A stretch of DNA of 64,000 bases from UBA11606 sp964504305 (GCA_964504305.1 CAZDEB010000007.1:134195-198194); one strand, 5' to 3'. Numbered from the stretch's first letter, positions 15,835 through 24,927 are shown. Numbers and translations are program-made. The notes: generated from the letters alone by a model not told the origin.

Positions 15835-18267
15835 GTGTCTGGACAGCTTGAATTCGAACCGAACTTTGCTCGCGAAGTTGTCGACGTATCGGTCGCTGAT
15901 GAGATGAGTGAGTCGTTCCTGGCGTACTCCTTGTCGGTTATTACCTCGCGCGCCATTCCCGATGTGCGTGACGGTCTCAAACCGGTCCAACGCCGAATCT
16001 TGTGGTCGATGCTGCAGATGGGTGTGCGACCGGCAACGCCGTATCGCAAATCGGCTCGCATCGTTGGCGACACCATGGGTCGCTATCACCCTCACGGCGA
16101 TGCCGCTATTTACGACACCCTCACCCGTATGGGCCAGGACTTCTCGCGCATGGTCCCGTTCATCGATCCGCAGGGAAATTTTGGGTCGCTTGACGATCCT
16201 CCGGCCGCCGCTCGATACACCGAGTGCCGTCTGGCCGAGCCGGCGATGGACATGGTCCGCGAACTCGACGAAGACACCGTCGACTTCCGGCCAACTTACG
16301 ACGGCGAGGGCGACGAACCAGCAGTGCTGCCCGCCGCGTTGCCCAACATCTTGGTCAACGGCACCACCGGTATTGCCGTGGGCATGGCTACCAACATGGC
16401 GCCTCACAATCTCCGGGAGGTCGCGGCGGCGATCGAACTGGTGATGACCAAACGCCGACCCAAGCCAACAATCGAAGAGCTGATGGAAGTGCTACAGGGT
16501 CCCGACTTTCCGTCCGGCGGCATCGTGGTGGACGACGGCCTGGCCGATGCATATCAAACCGGCCGCGGGACTTTCCGTATCCGGGCCAAGGCCCACGTCG
16601 AACAAGTCAGTCGCAACGTGCAGGCGATCGTTGTGACCGAATTGCCATATCTCGTTGGTCCCGAGCGGGTCATTGCCAAGGTCCAGGACCTTGTCAACAA
16701 CGGCAAGATCATCGGGATAAGCGACGTTGTCGATTACTCCGATCACAGCACCGAAGACAACCAGGTCCGAATCCAGATCGACGTCAAACCGGCGGTCAAC
16801 CCTCAGGCCGTGCTCCAGGAGCTGTATCGGCTTTCGCCGCTCGAGGAATCGTTCGGAATCAACAACGTGGTGTTGGTCAACGGCGTTCCCACAACCCTCG
16901 GGCTCTACGACCTTTGTCGCCACTACATCGAGCACCGCCTCGAGGTTGTGGTCCGGCGCACGCAGTTCCGCCTGGATAAGGCCCGAGATCGCCTGCACAT
17001 CCTCGAAGGCCTCCTTATTGCTCTTGATGCCATCGACGAGGTGGTGGCCATCGTTCGCTCATCGCAGGACGCGGCCGAGGCTCGCGAGCGGCTCATCGAA
17101 CGGTTCTCGTTGACCGCGGTGCAAGCCGCTCACATCCTCGACATGGCGCTTCGCCGGCTTACCGCGTTGGCCAAACTCGAACTCGAAACCGAGGCGACTG
17201 AGCTTCGAGCCGACATTGCTGGTTACGAGAAGATCTTGGCGAGCGAAGATCGGCGGCGAACACTGGTGCTCAAAGAACTGGGTGCTCTCGTCGACAAACA
17301 CGGCCAAGACCGACGGGCCGACATCGTGTTGGCCGACGACATACCGGTGTTCGAGGTGCCCAAAGAAGTCGAGGCGTCGACGGGGCCAGAGACCGACGAG
17401 CCGTGCGTCATAACCCTTTCCACGTCGGGCAACTTGGGCCGATCCGGCGCCGACTCCAAGAAAGGCGTTGTCGGCCGACACGATCTGATCCGCGCCAGTG
17501 TCGATACCTCGACCGGGTCGCCGATCGGCGTCATCACAACCGAAGGTCGCGGATTTGTTATCCGGGGAGGCGATGTCAGCGACGTTGGAGGGCGCACCCG
17601 TGGCGTTGCTGCCCGCCAGCTGTTGGGGCTCAACAAGGACGAAGAGGTCGTCGGGCTGGTCGCCGCGGGCGAGACCAACGTGGTGATTGTCACCTCGAAC
17701 GGCGTCGCCAAACAACTCACCGCCGCAGAAGTGTTGGGCACCAAGTCAGGCCGGCCGGTAATCGGTCTCAAGGACGGTGATCGAGTCGTTGCCGCCGTTG
17801 GTGCCGAAGCCGGGCGCGACATGGTGCTGGTGGCTTCTGATGGTCAGGTTCTTCGTTTGGCCGTCGACACGATCTCGGTGCAAGGACGCGGGGCCGGTGG
17901 GGTCAGCGGCATGAAGCTGAAACCCGGCGCGTCGATTGTGGGTGCTGGCCTGGTCGCAGCGGTCGGATGCTTGTTGGTTATCACTTCGCAATCTGGCGCC
18001 AAGGCCACCCTGTACGACGAAATCGCCTCCAAGGGGCGGGGTGGCCAGGGGGTGCGGGTCGCTCGTTTGGCCGACAACGAAACGCTCACAATTGCCTGGT
18101 TCGATCATTCTCCGTTTGGCGGGCTGCTCGCTCAAATGGCCGACGACGAAGATCCCAAGAAGCTCGATCCCAATCCGGTTCCGATCGACATCGACGCAAC
18201 CAAACGTGACCTGGTGGCGGTTCGTACCGAACGCCAAGTACTGGTTCTCGCTCCGGCTCGGTGGTGA
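15835..18267 (+). CDS. Type II topoisomerase subunit A (ParC/GyrA-like)
   Basis: The breakage-reunion subunit of a gyrase/topoisomerase IV. Hallmarks: AYSLSVITSRAIPDVRDGLK, the quinolone-region block YHPHGDAAIYDTL, QGNFGSLDD, and the catalytic tyrosine in AARYTE at residue ~128. The C-terminal half has beta-pinwheel blades, but the canonical gyrase GyrA-box (Q-R/K-R-G-G-R/K-G) is not seen; the nearest match is KGRGGQG. That favours a topoisomerase-IV-like, decatenating role over supercoiling, but does not prove it. The GTG at 15835 is preferred because TACGGT lies 7 nt upstream; an in-frame GTG at 15805 would add ten residues. The B subunit lies downstream at 20799. Confidence 0.9.
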   Translation: MSGQLEFEPNFAREVVDVSVADEMSESFLAYSLSVITSRAIPDVRDGLKPVQRRILWSMLQMGVRPATPYRKSARIVGDTMGRYHPHGDAAIYDTLTRMGQDFSRMVPFIDPQGNFGSLDDPPAAARYTECRLAEPAMDMVRELDEDTVDFRPTYDGEGDEPAVLPAALPNILVNGTTGIAVGMATNMAPHNLREVAAAIELVMTKRRPKPTIEELMEVLQGPDFPSGGIVVDDGLADAYQTGRGTFRIRAKAHVEQVSRNVQAIVVTELPYLVGPERVIAKVQDLVNNGKIIGISDVVDYSDHSTEDNQVRIQIDVKPAVNPQAVLQELYRLSPLEESFGINNVVLVNGVPTTLGLYDLCRHYIEHRLEVVVRRTQFRLDKARDRLHILEGLLIALDAIDEVVAIVRSSQDAAEARERLIERFSLTAVQAAHILDMALRRLTALAKLELETEATELRADIAGYEKILASEDRRRTLVLKELGALVDKHGQDRRADIVLADDIPVFEVPKEVEASTGPETDEPCVITLSTSGNLGRSGADSKKGVVGRHDLIRASVDTSTGSPIGVITTEGRGFVIRGGDVSDVGGRTRGVAARQLLGLNKDEEVVGLVAAGETNVVIVTSNGVAKQLTAAEVLGTKSGRPVIGLKDGDRVVAAVGAEAGRDMVLVASDGQVLRLAVDTISVQGRGAGGVSGMKLKPGASIVGAGLVAAVGCLLVITSQSGAKATLYDEIASKGRGGQGVRVARLADNETLTIAWFDHSPFGGLLAQMADDEDPKKLDPNPVPIDIDATKRDLVAVRTERQVLVLAPARW

Positions 18268-18296
18268 CGATCCGGTCTACTCGTCGACTTCCTGCG

Positions 18297-18869
18297 CTAG
18301 CTGAATTCGGGGAGTACCCGTAGGACTTCGGCTTGTTCTGATGCCCCGAATCCGTAAAACAACGAACTCGAACCGGTAAGGCCGGCATCGAGAATTGCCA
18401 TCTGAGAGTTGGCCCGCACCTGGAAGAACTCCCATGTCGCGAAGCTTTCGTCCCACAAGAAGGTGATCTCTTCGCCGAGGGCTGGGTCGGAGATGAATTC
18501 TTGGGCGTAGGAATAGTTGTCTTGGGTCCCAAGCCCGATCACCTGGATCTTGTCGACATTGTCTCGGGCGAACTGCCCGACCGCCGAACGTTCTCGGCGA
18601 CAAGTTGGTCAATGGGGGGCCCAGAACCACAACAGCACCGGGCGGTCGCCATCGACCGCGGCACTTAGGCTCGAAGCGGCGCCGGTGCGGACATCGAGAA
18701 CCTCGGTCAGACGAACGTCGGAGTTTGCCACCAGAGATTGGTCAGGCGTCGCCGCGGCTGAGTCGGTGGCAGTAGCTGTCGACGTTGCGCCGCCGCACGC
18801 CGAAGCAACAAGACCAACGGCCATCGTCACGGCAACAAGCGCGCGCCTTCGGTAGTGGACCAACCTCAT
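18297..18869 (-). CDS. Thioredoxin-fold lipoprotein with in-frame TGA at the active-site Cys: candidate selenoprotein
   Basis: Read through one TGA, this frame gives 190 residues. It starts at the ATG behind GAGGGCG, has a lipobox VASAC, a linker, then VLLWFWAPH-TGA-PTCRRERS. Homologous TlpA/DsbF-like proteins have a cysteine where the TGA lies (WAPWCxxC), so the site would read UxxC. After the TGA the same frame continues for 103 codons with a convincing thioredoxin fold (KIQVIGLGTQDNYSYAQEF, ITFLWDESFATW) and no further stop. Two 6-bp stems follow the TGA (18599-18582 and 18580-18564) and could serve as a SECIS element. The usual cis-proline appears replaced (ANSQMAIL), so a decaying gene is the main alternative. 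No sel genes are in the window. Confidence 0.7.
18564..18599 (-). promoter_or_regulatory. Candidate bacterial SECIS region after the TGA
   Basis: Starting 9 nt after the TGA (18611-18609), CGCCGA/TCGGCG encloses the loop GAACGT; next, TCGGGC/GCCCGA encloses the loop AGTTC, about 34 nt after the TGA. Both have 6-bp stems and a G in the first two loop positions, as in published bacterial SECIS descriptions. GC-rich DNA makes such stems easily by chance. Confidence 0.35.
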
Positions 18870-18992
18870 CGCCCTCGAAACCCGGTCCACCGATCTGATA
18901 TTCCGGGCATCGGCAAAGCTCAAGAAATGGGGCGACCGGCGACGCGCGCAGTAGGTTTCGTCGGGCCGAGTCAAGATTGCCCCGGAGGCAAA

Positions 18993-20210
18993 ATGCAACC
19001 GACCTATTCCGCTGAGGCCGAAGAATTTCGATCCGATGTTCAGGAGTTCCTTGCCGCCAACTTGCCGCAGGGGTGGAAAGGGGTTGGTGCGCTCGACGCC
19101 GATGACGTCAAGCCCTTCATGGACGCGTGGCGCCAGAAGCTGGCCGCCAACAGCTATCTAGCGGCATCGTGGCCCAAGGAGTACGGGGGCGGTGGGCTGT
19201 CCGAACTCGAACAGGTCGTCGTGGCCGAAGAGTTTCAAAAGGCCGGTGCTCCTACCGGAGGAAGCAACGACGCCTTCAGCATCCAAATGGTGGGCAACAC
19301 GATCCTGCACTGGGGTAGCGACGAGCAAAAGGCTCACTTCCTTCCCCGCATCATCTCCGGCGAGGACGTCTGGTGCCAGGGCTACAGCGAGCCCGACGCC
19401 GGCTCCGACCTTGCCGGCTTGGGTTGCCGGGCCGTTCTTGACGGCGACGAGTGGGTGATCAATGGCCAAAAGATCTGGACCTCGGCGGGCCAACACGCCA
19501 ACTGGATTTTTGTCCTGTGCCGAACCGACACTGATGCGCCCAAGCACCGCGGGATCAGCTTTTTGCTGTGCCCGGTGGACCAGCCCGGGGTCGAGGTCAG
19601 ACCGATCCAAATGTTGTCGGGAGACTACGACTTCAACGAGACCTTCTTCACCGACGCCCGCACCAACAAATCCAATGTCGTTGGCGAGGTCAACGCTGGT
19701 TGGGCTGTTGCGATGAGTCTCTTGGGGTTCGAACGAGGCGAAGCGGCCGCCACGCAACCAATCATGTTCAAAGCCGAGTGGGACAAGCTGGCTACTCTCG
19801 CGAAAGAGACCGGCGCCACCAGCGACCCGGTGCTGCGGGACCGGCTCGCTCAGATGTATATCGAGGTCGAGATCATGCGCTACGCCGGTATGGGGACTCT
19901 TACCCGATTCCTGGCTGGCCACCAGCCGGGACCGGCAGAATCGGCGTTCAAGCTTTACTGGAGCGAGTACCACAAACGGGTCACCGAACTGGCACTTGAC
20001 GTACTCGGGCCGGCGGCGATGACATCGGGATCGACGGCCAAGTCGTCGTTTCACGCTGATCTGGCCGGGTCCCCCAACTCGCCCGGGTCGTGGATCGGTG
20101 CGTTCTACAACGCCCGTGCCGGGACGATCTACGCCGGCACCAGCCAGGTGCAACGAAACATTCTTGGTGAAATGGTGCTCGGCTTGCCCAAGGAACCGAA
20201 ACCAGCATGA
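18993..20210 (+). CDS. Acyl-CoA dehydrogenase family protein
   Basis: A 405-residue FAD enzyme that oxidises an acyl-CoA to the enoyl-CoA. Features: helical N-terminal domain, WPKEYGGGGLSELEQVVVAEE, the FAD block GYSEPDAGSDLAGL, NGQKIWTSAGQHANWIFVL, and a C-terminal segment AGTSQVQRNILGEMVLGLP typical of the family. The ATG at 18993 follows GGAGGCAAA; the longer upstream frame overlaps the divergent lipoprotein start. Substrate cannot be told. Its stop overlaps the next start (ATGA), pairing it with the cupin. Confidence 0.92.
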   Translation: MQPTYSAEAEEFRSDVQEFLAANLPQGWKGVGALDADDVKPFMDAWRQKLAANSYLAASWPKEYGGGGLSELEQVVVAEEFQKAGAPTGGSNDAFSIQMVGNTILHWGSDEQKAHFLPRIISGEDVWCQGYSEPDAGSDLAGLGCRAVLDGDEWVINGQKIWTSAGQHANWIFVLCRTDTDAPKHRGISFLLCPVDQPGVEVRPIQMLSGDYDFNETFFTDARTNKSNVVGEVNAGWAVAMSLLGFERGEAAATQPIMFKAEWDKLATLAKETGATSDPVLRDRLAQMYIEVEIMRYAGMGTLTRFLAGHQPGPAESAFKLYWSEYHKRVTELALDVLGPAAMTSGSTAKSSFHADLAGSPNSPGSWIGAFYNARAGTIYAGTSQVQRNILGEMVLGLPKEPKPA

Positions 20211-20731
20211 GCGAGCCGACCAGTCAGCAGCCCGCTACACCGCGACCAATGGTGCCAATGCACGGGCTGACCGAAGCCGTGCACATTGGCGAAAACGATG
20301 TTCCGTGGGTCGACCTCGACGGCGGCAGCAAGCTGCAACTGTTGCAGGTCGATCTCAACCAGGGGCTGTGGGTGGTCCGCAACCAATTCGAGCCGGGTTA
20401 CGTCGTGTCCAAGCACTACCACACCGGTCCGGTATTCGCGGTTACCAGAAGCGGCGCATGGTGCTATTCGGAGTACCCGCAATACATGAACGTGGCTGGT
20501 TCGTACCTATATGAACCGGCCCATTCGGTTCACACTCTTACTGTTCCGGCCGACAACACCGAACCAACCGATGTGTGGTTTGCAATTCATGGCGCCAACG
20601 TCAACATTGACAGCGAAGGCCAGGTCACCGGTGTGGTGGATGCCCAAACAATTTTGGCCGCTTACCGGTGGAGATGCGAAGCCGTGGGTGCTGATTCGTC
20701 CGGTGTTTTGGTGATCGGCGAGCCGGGCTGA
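20207..20731 (+). CDS. Cupin-domain protein (2,4'-dihydroxyacetophenone dioxygenase-like)
   Basis: A 174-residue single-cupin protein. The metal motif includes SKHYHTGPVFAVTRSGAW and the later GSYLYEPAHSVHTL, giving three to four histidines for a metal ion; this pattern occurs in the 2,4'-dihydroxyacetophenone dioxygenase/ChrR-like cupin group. Substrate is unknown. Overlap with the acyl-CoA dehydrogenase stop suggests a shared catabolic step. Confidence 0.75.
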   Translation: MSEPTSQQPATPRPMVPMHGLTEAVHIGENDVPWVDLDGGSKLQLLQVDLNQGLWVVRNQFEPGYVVSKHYHTGPVFAVTRSGAWCYSEYPQYMNVAGSYLYEPAHSVHTLTVPADNTEPTDVWFAIHGANVNIDSEGQVTGVVDAQTILAAYRWRCEAVGADSSGVLVIGEPG

Positions 20732-20783
20732 GCGCTTGTTGAGCGGTTAGTCGCAGTGTCACCGCCGTGTCATTGCGGCAAGT

Positions 20784-20789
20784 TATGGT
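20784..20789 (+). promoter_or_regulatory. -10 hexamer of the topoisomerase B gene
   Basis: TATGGT ends 9 nt before the ATG at 20799; no ribosome-binding site is seen. Confidence 0.45.
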
Positions 20790-20798
20790 GGCGATCCA

Positions 20799-22916
20799 AT
20801 GAGTCCCGCCCCCAAGAAACCCGCCGCTGAAAAGGTGTCGGCAAACGGCAACTACGACGCCGACGCGATTCAGACCCTCGAAGGGCTCGAGGCGGTCCGC
20901 AAACGTCCCGGCATGTACATCGGCGGAACCGGCTCCGACGGGCTTATGCATCTTGTTTGGGAACTCATCGACAATGCCGTCGACGAGGCCTCGGCCGGCT
21001 TTGCCAACAAGGTCGAAGTTACGTTGCACCGAGACCGGTCGATCGAGGTCAGCGACAACGGGCGGGGCATCCCGATCGACCTTCACGCCAAGCTGAAGGT
21101 CTCGGCCCTCGAGGTCGTGTTCACCGAGCTTCATGCCGGTGGCAAGTTCGGTGGTGGTGCCTATTCGTCGTCAGGCGGCTTGCACGGGGTCGGAGCCTCG
21201 GTGGTCAACGCCCTGGCGTGCAAACTTGTGGCCGAAGTAGATCGCGACGGCGCAACTCACGTGCTTGGCTTCAACGAACGCCGAGCCGGGCAGTTCGCCG
21301 GCACCAACGGCGCCGGTACCGGCCGTTTCAAGCCCGGTCACAATCTGCAAAAGTCCAAACGCATCTCCAAGAACAAGACCGGAACCCGCGTTCGTTTCTG
21401 GCCCGACTTCGACATCTTCGATCCCGAGGCGGTCGTCGACGCCGAAGAGATCTGTCGCCGTGTCACTCGCAGCTGTTTCTTGGTGCCTGGTATGAAGGTC
21501 AGGGTCATCGATAAGCGGTCGGGCGTGGCTGCCGGCGACTCGGTGCGCCTCATCGAACCGTTCGAGTTCGTGAGCCGCGGCGGGCTCGCCGACCTTGTCG
21601 ATCACTTGTCGGTCGGGGCGCCGGTCAACCAGATAATCCATTGCACGGGCATCGATACCTTCCACGAGAAGGTCCCGGTCGACGGCAAGATGACCGATGT
21701 GGAACGCGAGTGCACCGTCGATGTCGCGCTTCGTTGGGTTGCTGGTTACGACACCAACGTCACGTCGTTCGTGAACACCATCCCGACCAGCCAGGGCGGA
21801 ACCCATCAGGCCGGCTTCGACAAGGCCCTCACCAGGGTTGTCAACAACGTGTTGCTCAAGGACAACCGCAAGTTGTCCAAGCTGCGCAAACAAGACAAAC
21901 ACAAAGCGGTCAAGGACGACGTTCAAGAAGGTCTTGTGGCGGCGATCAAGGTGACATTTCCCGAACCCCAGTTTCGAGGTCAGACCAAACAAGAACTTGG
22001 CACGCCTTCTATCGAAGGCATTGTCAGCCGCATTGTTTACGAACAGCTCAAAGAATGGTTCGAACCCCAGGGCGGCCCTCGCAGCCATGTCAAAGCCATT
22101 GCCGACAAGCTGGCTACCGCTATTCAAAATCGGGTGGCGTCCAAACAGGTTCTCGAGAACAAACGGAAAGCGGCCCGACTCGGCTCGACCGGTATGCCAG
22201 AGAAGCTGGCCGACTGTCGGGTGCATGGCGAGGGTTCGGAGCTGATTTTGGTCGAAGGTGATTCGGCGGCTGGCCCCGCCAAGAGGGGGCGGGACTCCGA
22301 AACAATGGCCATCTTGCCGTTGCGCGGCAAGGTGGTGAACGCCGCGAAAGCCAGCCAGAAACAGGTCCTCGACAACGCCGAGGCACAGGCGCTTTTCACT
22401 AGCGTCGGTGCGGGGGCCGGACGAGATTTCAACCTCGCCGATGCTCGCTACGGACGAATCGTCATTTTGTGTGACGCCGACGTCGACGGCAGTCACATCC
22501 GCTGTTTGCTACTTACACTGATCCACCTCTATATGCGTCCGATGCTTGCGGCCGGCAATGTTTACGCTGCACAGCCGCCGCTGTACACAACAAAGGTCGG
22601 CGACTCTACCTACCGGGTTTACAGCGACGAAGAGCGAGAATCGGTTACCGACGAGCTGTGTAAGGGCAACCGCAAACGCGAAAACATCAAGTGGCAGCGG
22701 TTCAAGGGCCTGGGCGAAATGAACGTCGACGAGTTGCGGCATTGCGCTCTCAACCCCGAGACCAGAACGCTTCGCCGCCTTACGATGCAAGACGGTGCTC
22801 AAGCAAAGAACGCCGCGAAGATGTTCGACGTCTTGATGGGCAGCGACGTGGCGGTCCGCCGAGATTTCCTGGTCAAGAACTCGGCGCTCGTCGACCTCGC
22901 CACCCTCGACGTCTAG
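20799..22916 (+). CDS. Type II topoisomerase subunit B (ParE/GyrB-like)
   Basis: The ATPase subunit paired with the A subunit at 15835. The GHKL ATPase shows ELIDNAVDEA, DNGRGIPID and GGLHGVGASVVNAL; the Toprim domain shows LVEGDSAAG and ILCDADVDGSHIRCLLL; the C-terminus has WQRFKGLGEMN. At 705 residues it is of ordinary length and has no large insert. Basic segments (KSKRISKNKTGT) after the ATP site are compatible with either GyrB or ParE. With the A subunit lacking a clear GyrA box, the pair may be a second, topoisomerase-IV-like enzyme besides a gyrase elsewhere (inference). Confidence 0.93.
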   Translation: MSPAPKKPAAEKVSANGNYDADAIQTLEGLEAVRKRPGMYIGGTGSDGLMHLVWELIDNAVDEASAGFANKVEVTLHRDRSIEVSDNGRGIPIDLHAKLKVSALEVVFTELHAGGKFGGGAYSSSGGLHGVGASVVNALACKLVAEVDRDGATHVLGFNERRAGQFAGTNGAGTGRFKPGHNLQKSKRISKNKTGTRVRFWPDFDIFDPEAVVDAEEICRRVTRSCFLVPGMKVRVIDKRSGVAAGDSVRLIEPFEFVSRGGLADLVDHLSVGAPVNQIIHCTGIDTFHEKVPVDGKMTDVERECTVDVALRWVAGYDTNVTSFVNTIPTSQGGTHQAGFDKALTRVVNNVLLKDNRKLSKLRKQDKHKAVKDDVQEGLVAAIKVTFPEPQFRGQTKQELGTPSIEGIVSRIVYEQLKEWFEPQGGPRSHVKAIADKLATAIQNRVASKQVLENKRKAARLGSTGMPEKLADCRVHGEGSELILVEGDSAAGPAKRGRDSETMAILPLRGKVVNAAKASQKQVLDNAEAQALFTSVGAGAGRDFNLADARYGRIVILCDADVDGSHIRCLLLTLIHLYMRPMLAAGNVYAAQPPLYTTKVGDSTYRVYSDEERESVTDELCKGNRKRENIKWQRFKGLGEMNVDELRHCALNPETRTLRRLTMQDGAQAKNAAKMFDVLMGSDVAVRRDFLVKNSALVDLATLDV

Positions 22917-22928
22917 CTCCGCCAGCGG

Positions 22929-23765
22929 TTAGCGGCGAGCGAACGACTGAGACAGTGTTGTCGATTCGAACCCGCCGGGAGAGGTGCCGGTAGTGGCGTA
23001 CATGTAGAGCGCGGTCTGAAATATCGCTCCGAGAGCGGTCATCACCACAACGCTGAGGGCAATCCACGCAACGGCGATGACGATGCCCACAACGGCCAGC
23101 GCGGCAGAACCCGAAGCCACCAACAACCCGCCCAGCACAACGGCCGGGATCACGAGAAGGAAACCCACGAGTCCGAACCCGACGCGGGCGGCGAGATTTT
23201 CGCCCCAGGTCGAACGCAGCAGGCCGGCCGAGGTTTTGAAACCGTCGATCGGTCCCTTGTTGTCGATCACGATCGCCGGGATGGTCAGGAAGGCAGCAAC
23301 CTCCCACGCCATGTTGATTCCGCCGAGCAACATCTGACCAAGAAAGCCTGCCCGTTCGCGCAAGGCCCGGATGATCATGCCCACGGTGGTGGTCAGCAGC
23401 GCCCACGGGACGAGGCCGGCGATACGGCCGAACGCGGTGCTGATTGCGCTGCGAACCGTTGGGTCGCCGCCGCTCATACGTTCGTGGGCACCGGCGACCA
23501 GCGCGCCAGTAAAGAACACGCTGACCACACCGAGGGCGAGGGCCGCGAGAAGCAAAAAGAAGCCTCCGACCGCGCTGATGGTCGTGGACTCGCCAGTTGC
23601 GGTTTGGGTGGTCTCCAAGGTGAGTAACGCTGGCGTTACGAGCACCGCGGCCACAAGGATCGAGGTCAGAAACGACAGCACGGGTATCCACAACAGCTCT
23701 CGGTCCTGTTGCAACACCCCCCACGATGTTCGGGCGAGGGCGAAGGTGTTCTTAATGCGTCCCAT
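22929..23765 (-). CDS. Multi-pass membrane protein (DUF6159-like)
   Basis: A 278-residue protein starting MGRIKNTFALARTSW, with about six hydrophobic segments (residues ~25-50, 65-90, 118-140, 150-165, 195-218, 220-245). The layout, including the conserved WGVLQQDRELLWIPVLSF and the inner loop KGPIDGFKTSAGLLRSTWGEN, fits the uncharacterised DUF6159 membrane family. Role unknown. Converges on the topoisomerase B gene with 12 bases between stops. Confidence 0.75.
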   Translation of the reverse strand: MGRIKNTFALARTSWGVLQQDRELLWIPVLSFLTSILVAAVLVTPALLTLETTQTATGESTTISAVGGFFLLLAALALGVVSVFFTGALVAGAHERMSGGDPTVRSAISTAFGRIAGLVPWALLTTTVGMIIRALRERAGFLGQMLLGGINMAWEVAAFLTIPAIVIDNKGPIDGFKTSAGLLRSTWGENLAARVGFGLVGFLLVIPAVVLGGLLVASGSAALAVVGIVIAVAWIALSVVVMTALGAIFQTALYMYATTGTSPGGFESTTLSQSFARR

Positions 23766-23791
23766 GAGTGAACCTGTCTGTTCTGGTTGGG

Positions 23792-23809
23792 CTGGCTCGG
23801 TTGAGCCAG
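23792..23809 (-). terminator. Hairpin downstream of the alcohol dehydrogenase gene
   Basis: CTGGCTC and GAGCCAG form a perfect 7-bp stem around a 4-base loop, 11 bases after the dehydrogenase stop. There is no T-run, so it may only slow or stabilise the transcript. Confidence 0.35.
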
Positions 23810-23820
23810 GGCGGTTGGCT

Positions 23821-24921
23821 TTAGAGCGAGTAGTCGATCACGGCGCGAATGTTCTCGCCGGCATGCAACGCACGGTACCCCTCGTTGATCTCGTCGAGCG
23901 AGTAGCGAGCGGTAATCAGTTCGTCAAGACGCAGTTTGCCTTGGTCGTACATGCGCAGAAGTCGGGGGATATCAGATCGGGGGTTGCAGTATCCATAAAT
24001 CGAACCGCGGATCTGCTTGCCGCTCATTGCCAGATCGACCGTCGATACCGAGATCTCGATTTGTTCGATGTTGGACAGCGATGTGAGCACAAGATTGCCG
24101 CCCTTGCCCACCAGCCCCATGGCCGGCAAGAACATGTCACCGGTGGCGTCGCCCACGGTGAGGATGACCGAGTTTGCGCCGCGACCCCAGCTGAGTTCGT
24201 CGAGCAATGGTTTGGCTTCTTCCATCGATGCCACCGCATGGGTGGCGCCCATGGTTTGGGCGAATTCTCGTTTCATCTCGACCGGGTCGACGGCGATGAG
24301 ATTGGCAGCACCGGCCATAGCCGCGCCTTGTATGGCGTTGACCCCGATCCCGCCGGTGCCGACCACGACGACGGTGTCGCCCGCACTCACCTCGGCAACG
24401 TTTACCGCCGAGCCCCAGCCCGTCGCGACTCCACAGCTGCACAAACACACCGCCTCGAGCGGATACCAGTCGCCTACCTTGACCAAGGAGTTCTCGCTCA
24501 CGTTGGCGTATTCGGAGAACGTTCCGATTCCGCTCATCGCCCTCACGCCTCCGTGCGGTCCATGGAACTTTTCGGTTCCGGCCATTATCTCGGCGCCGTT
24601 GTCGCAGAGATAGGTCATCCCGCTGGCACACGATTGGCATACTCCACACGCCGGAACAAATGAGGCTGCGACGTGGTCACCTACCGCCAGGTGTTGGACG
24701 CGATCGCCGACCGAGACAACAACGCCAGCGCCTTCGTGGCCGCACACCATTGGGACAACACCATGCCCGAAATCGCCGTTGCGAATGTGCTCGTCTGAGT
24801 GGCACAGGCCGGCGAAGGACATCTTGACCAGTACCTCGTTGGGTCCGGGCTCGCCGATCTCGAATTCGTCGACCACCCAAGGTCCGTCGATTTCGTATAC
24901 GGCCGCTGCTCGAGTTTTCAT
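23821..24921 (-). CDS. Zinc-dependent alcohol dehydrogenase (NDMA-type class)
   Basis: A 366-residue medium-chain dehydrogenase that oxidises alcohols with a nicotinamide cofactor. Catalytic zinc ligands lie in GLCHSDEHI and GHEGAGVV; the structural zinc site is CGVCQSCASGMTYLC; the Rossmann motif is VVVVGTGGIGVNAIQGA. The overall pattern (FSEYANVSENSLVKV) resembles actinobacterial NDMA-dependent or mycothiol-associated alcohol dehydrogenases, but the subclass is not certain. TAGTTT lies 6 nt upstream, suggesting a leaderless transcript, divergent to the RecB-like nuclease. Confidence 0.88.
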   Translation of the reverse strand: MKTRAAAVYEIDGPWVVDEFEIGEPGPNEVLVKMSFAGLCHSDEHIRNGDFGHGVVPMVCGHEGAGVVVSVGDRVQHLAVGDHVAASFVPACGVCQSCASGMTYLCDNGAEIMAGTEKFHGPHGGVRAMSGIGTFSEYANVSENSLVKVGDWYPLEAVCLCSCGVATGWGSAVNVAEVSAGDTVVVVGTGGIGVNAIQGAAMAGAANLIAVDPVEMKREFAQTMGATHAVASMEEAKPLLDELSWGRGANSVILTVGDATGDMFLPAMGLVGKGGNLVLTSLSNIEQIEISVSTVDLAMSGKQIRGSIYGYCNPRSDIPRLLRMYDQGKLRLDELITARYSLDEINEGYRALHAGENIRAVIDYSL

Positions 24922-24927
24922 ACCCGG

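Noticed and set aside
18297..18998. Two separate short genes or a frameshift in the thioredoxin-like region
   Set aside because: The upstream and downstream parts are in the same frame with only one TGA between them; no base shift is needed.
21171..22496. 441-codon minus-strand ORF opposite the topoisomerase B gene
   Set aside because: No recognisable protein features and complete overlap with a well-conserved gene.
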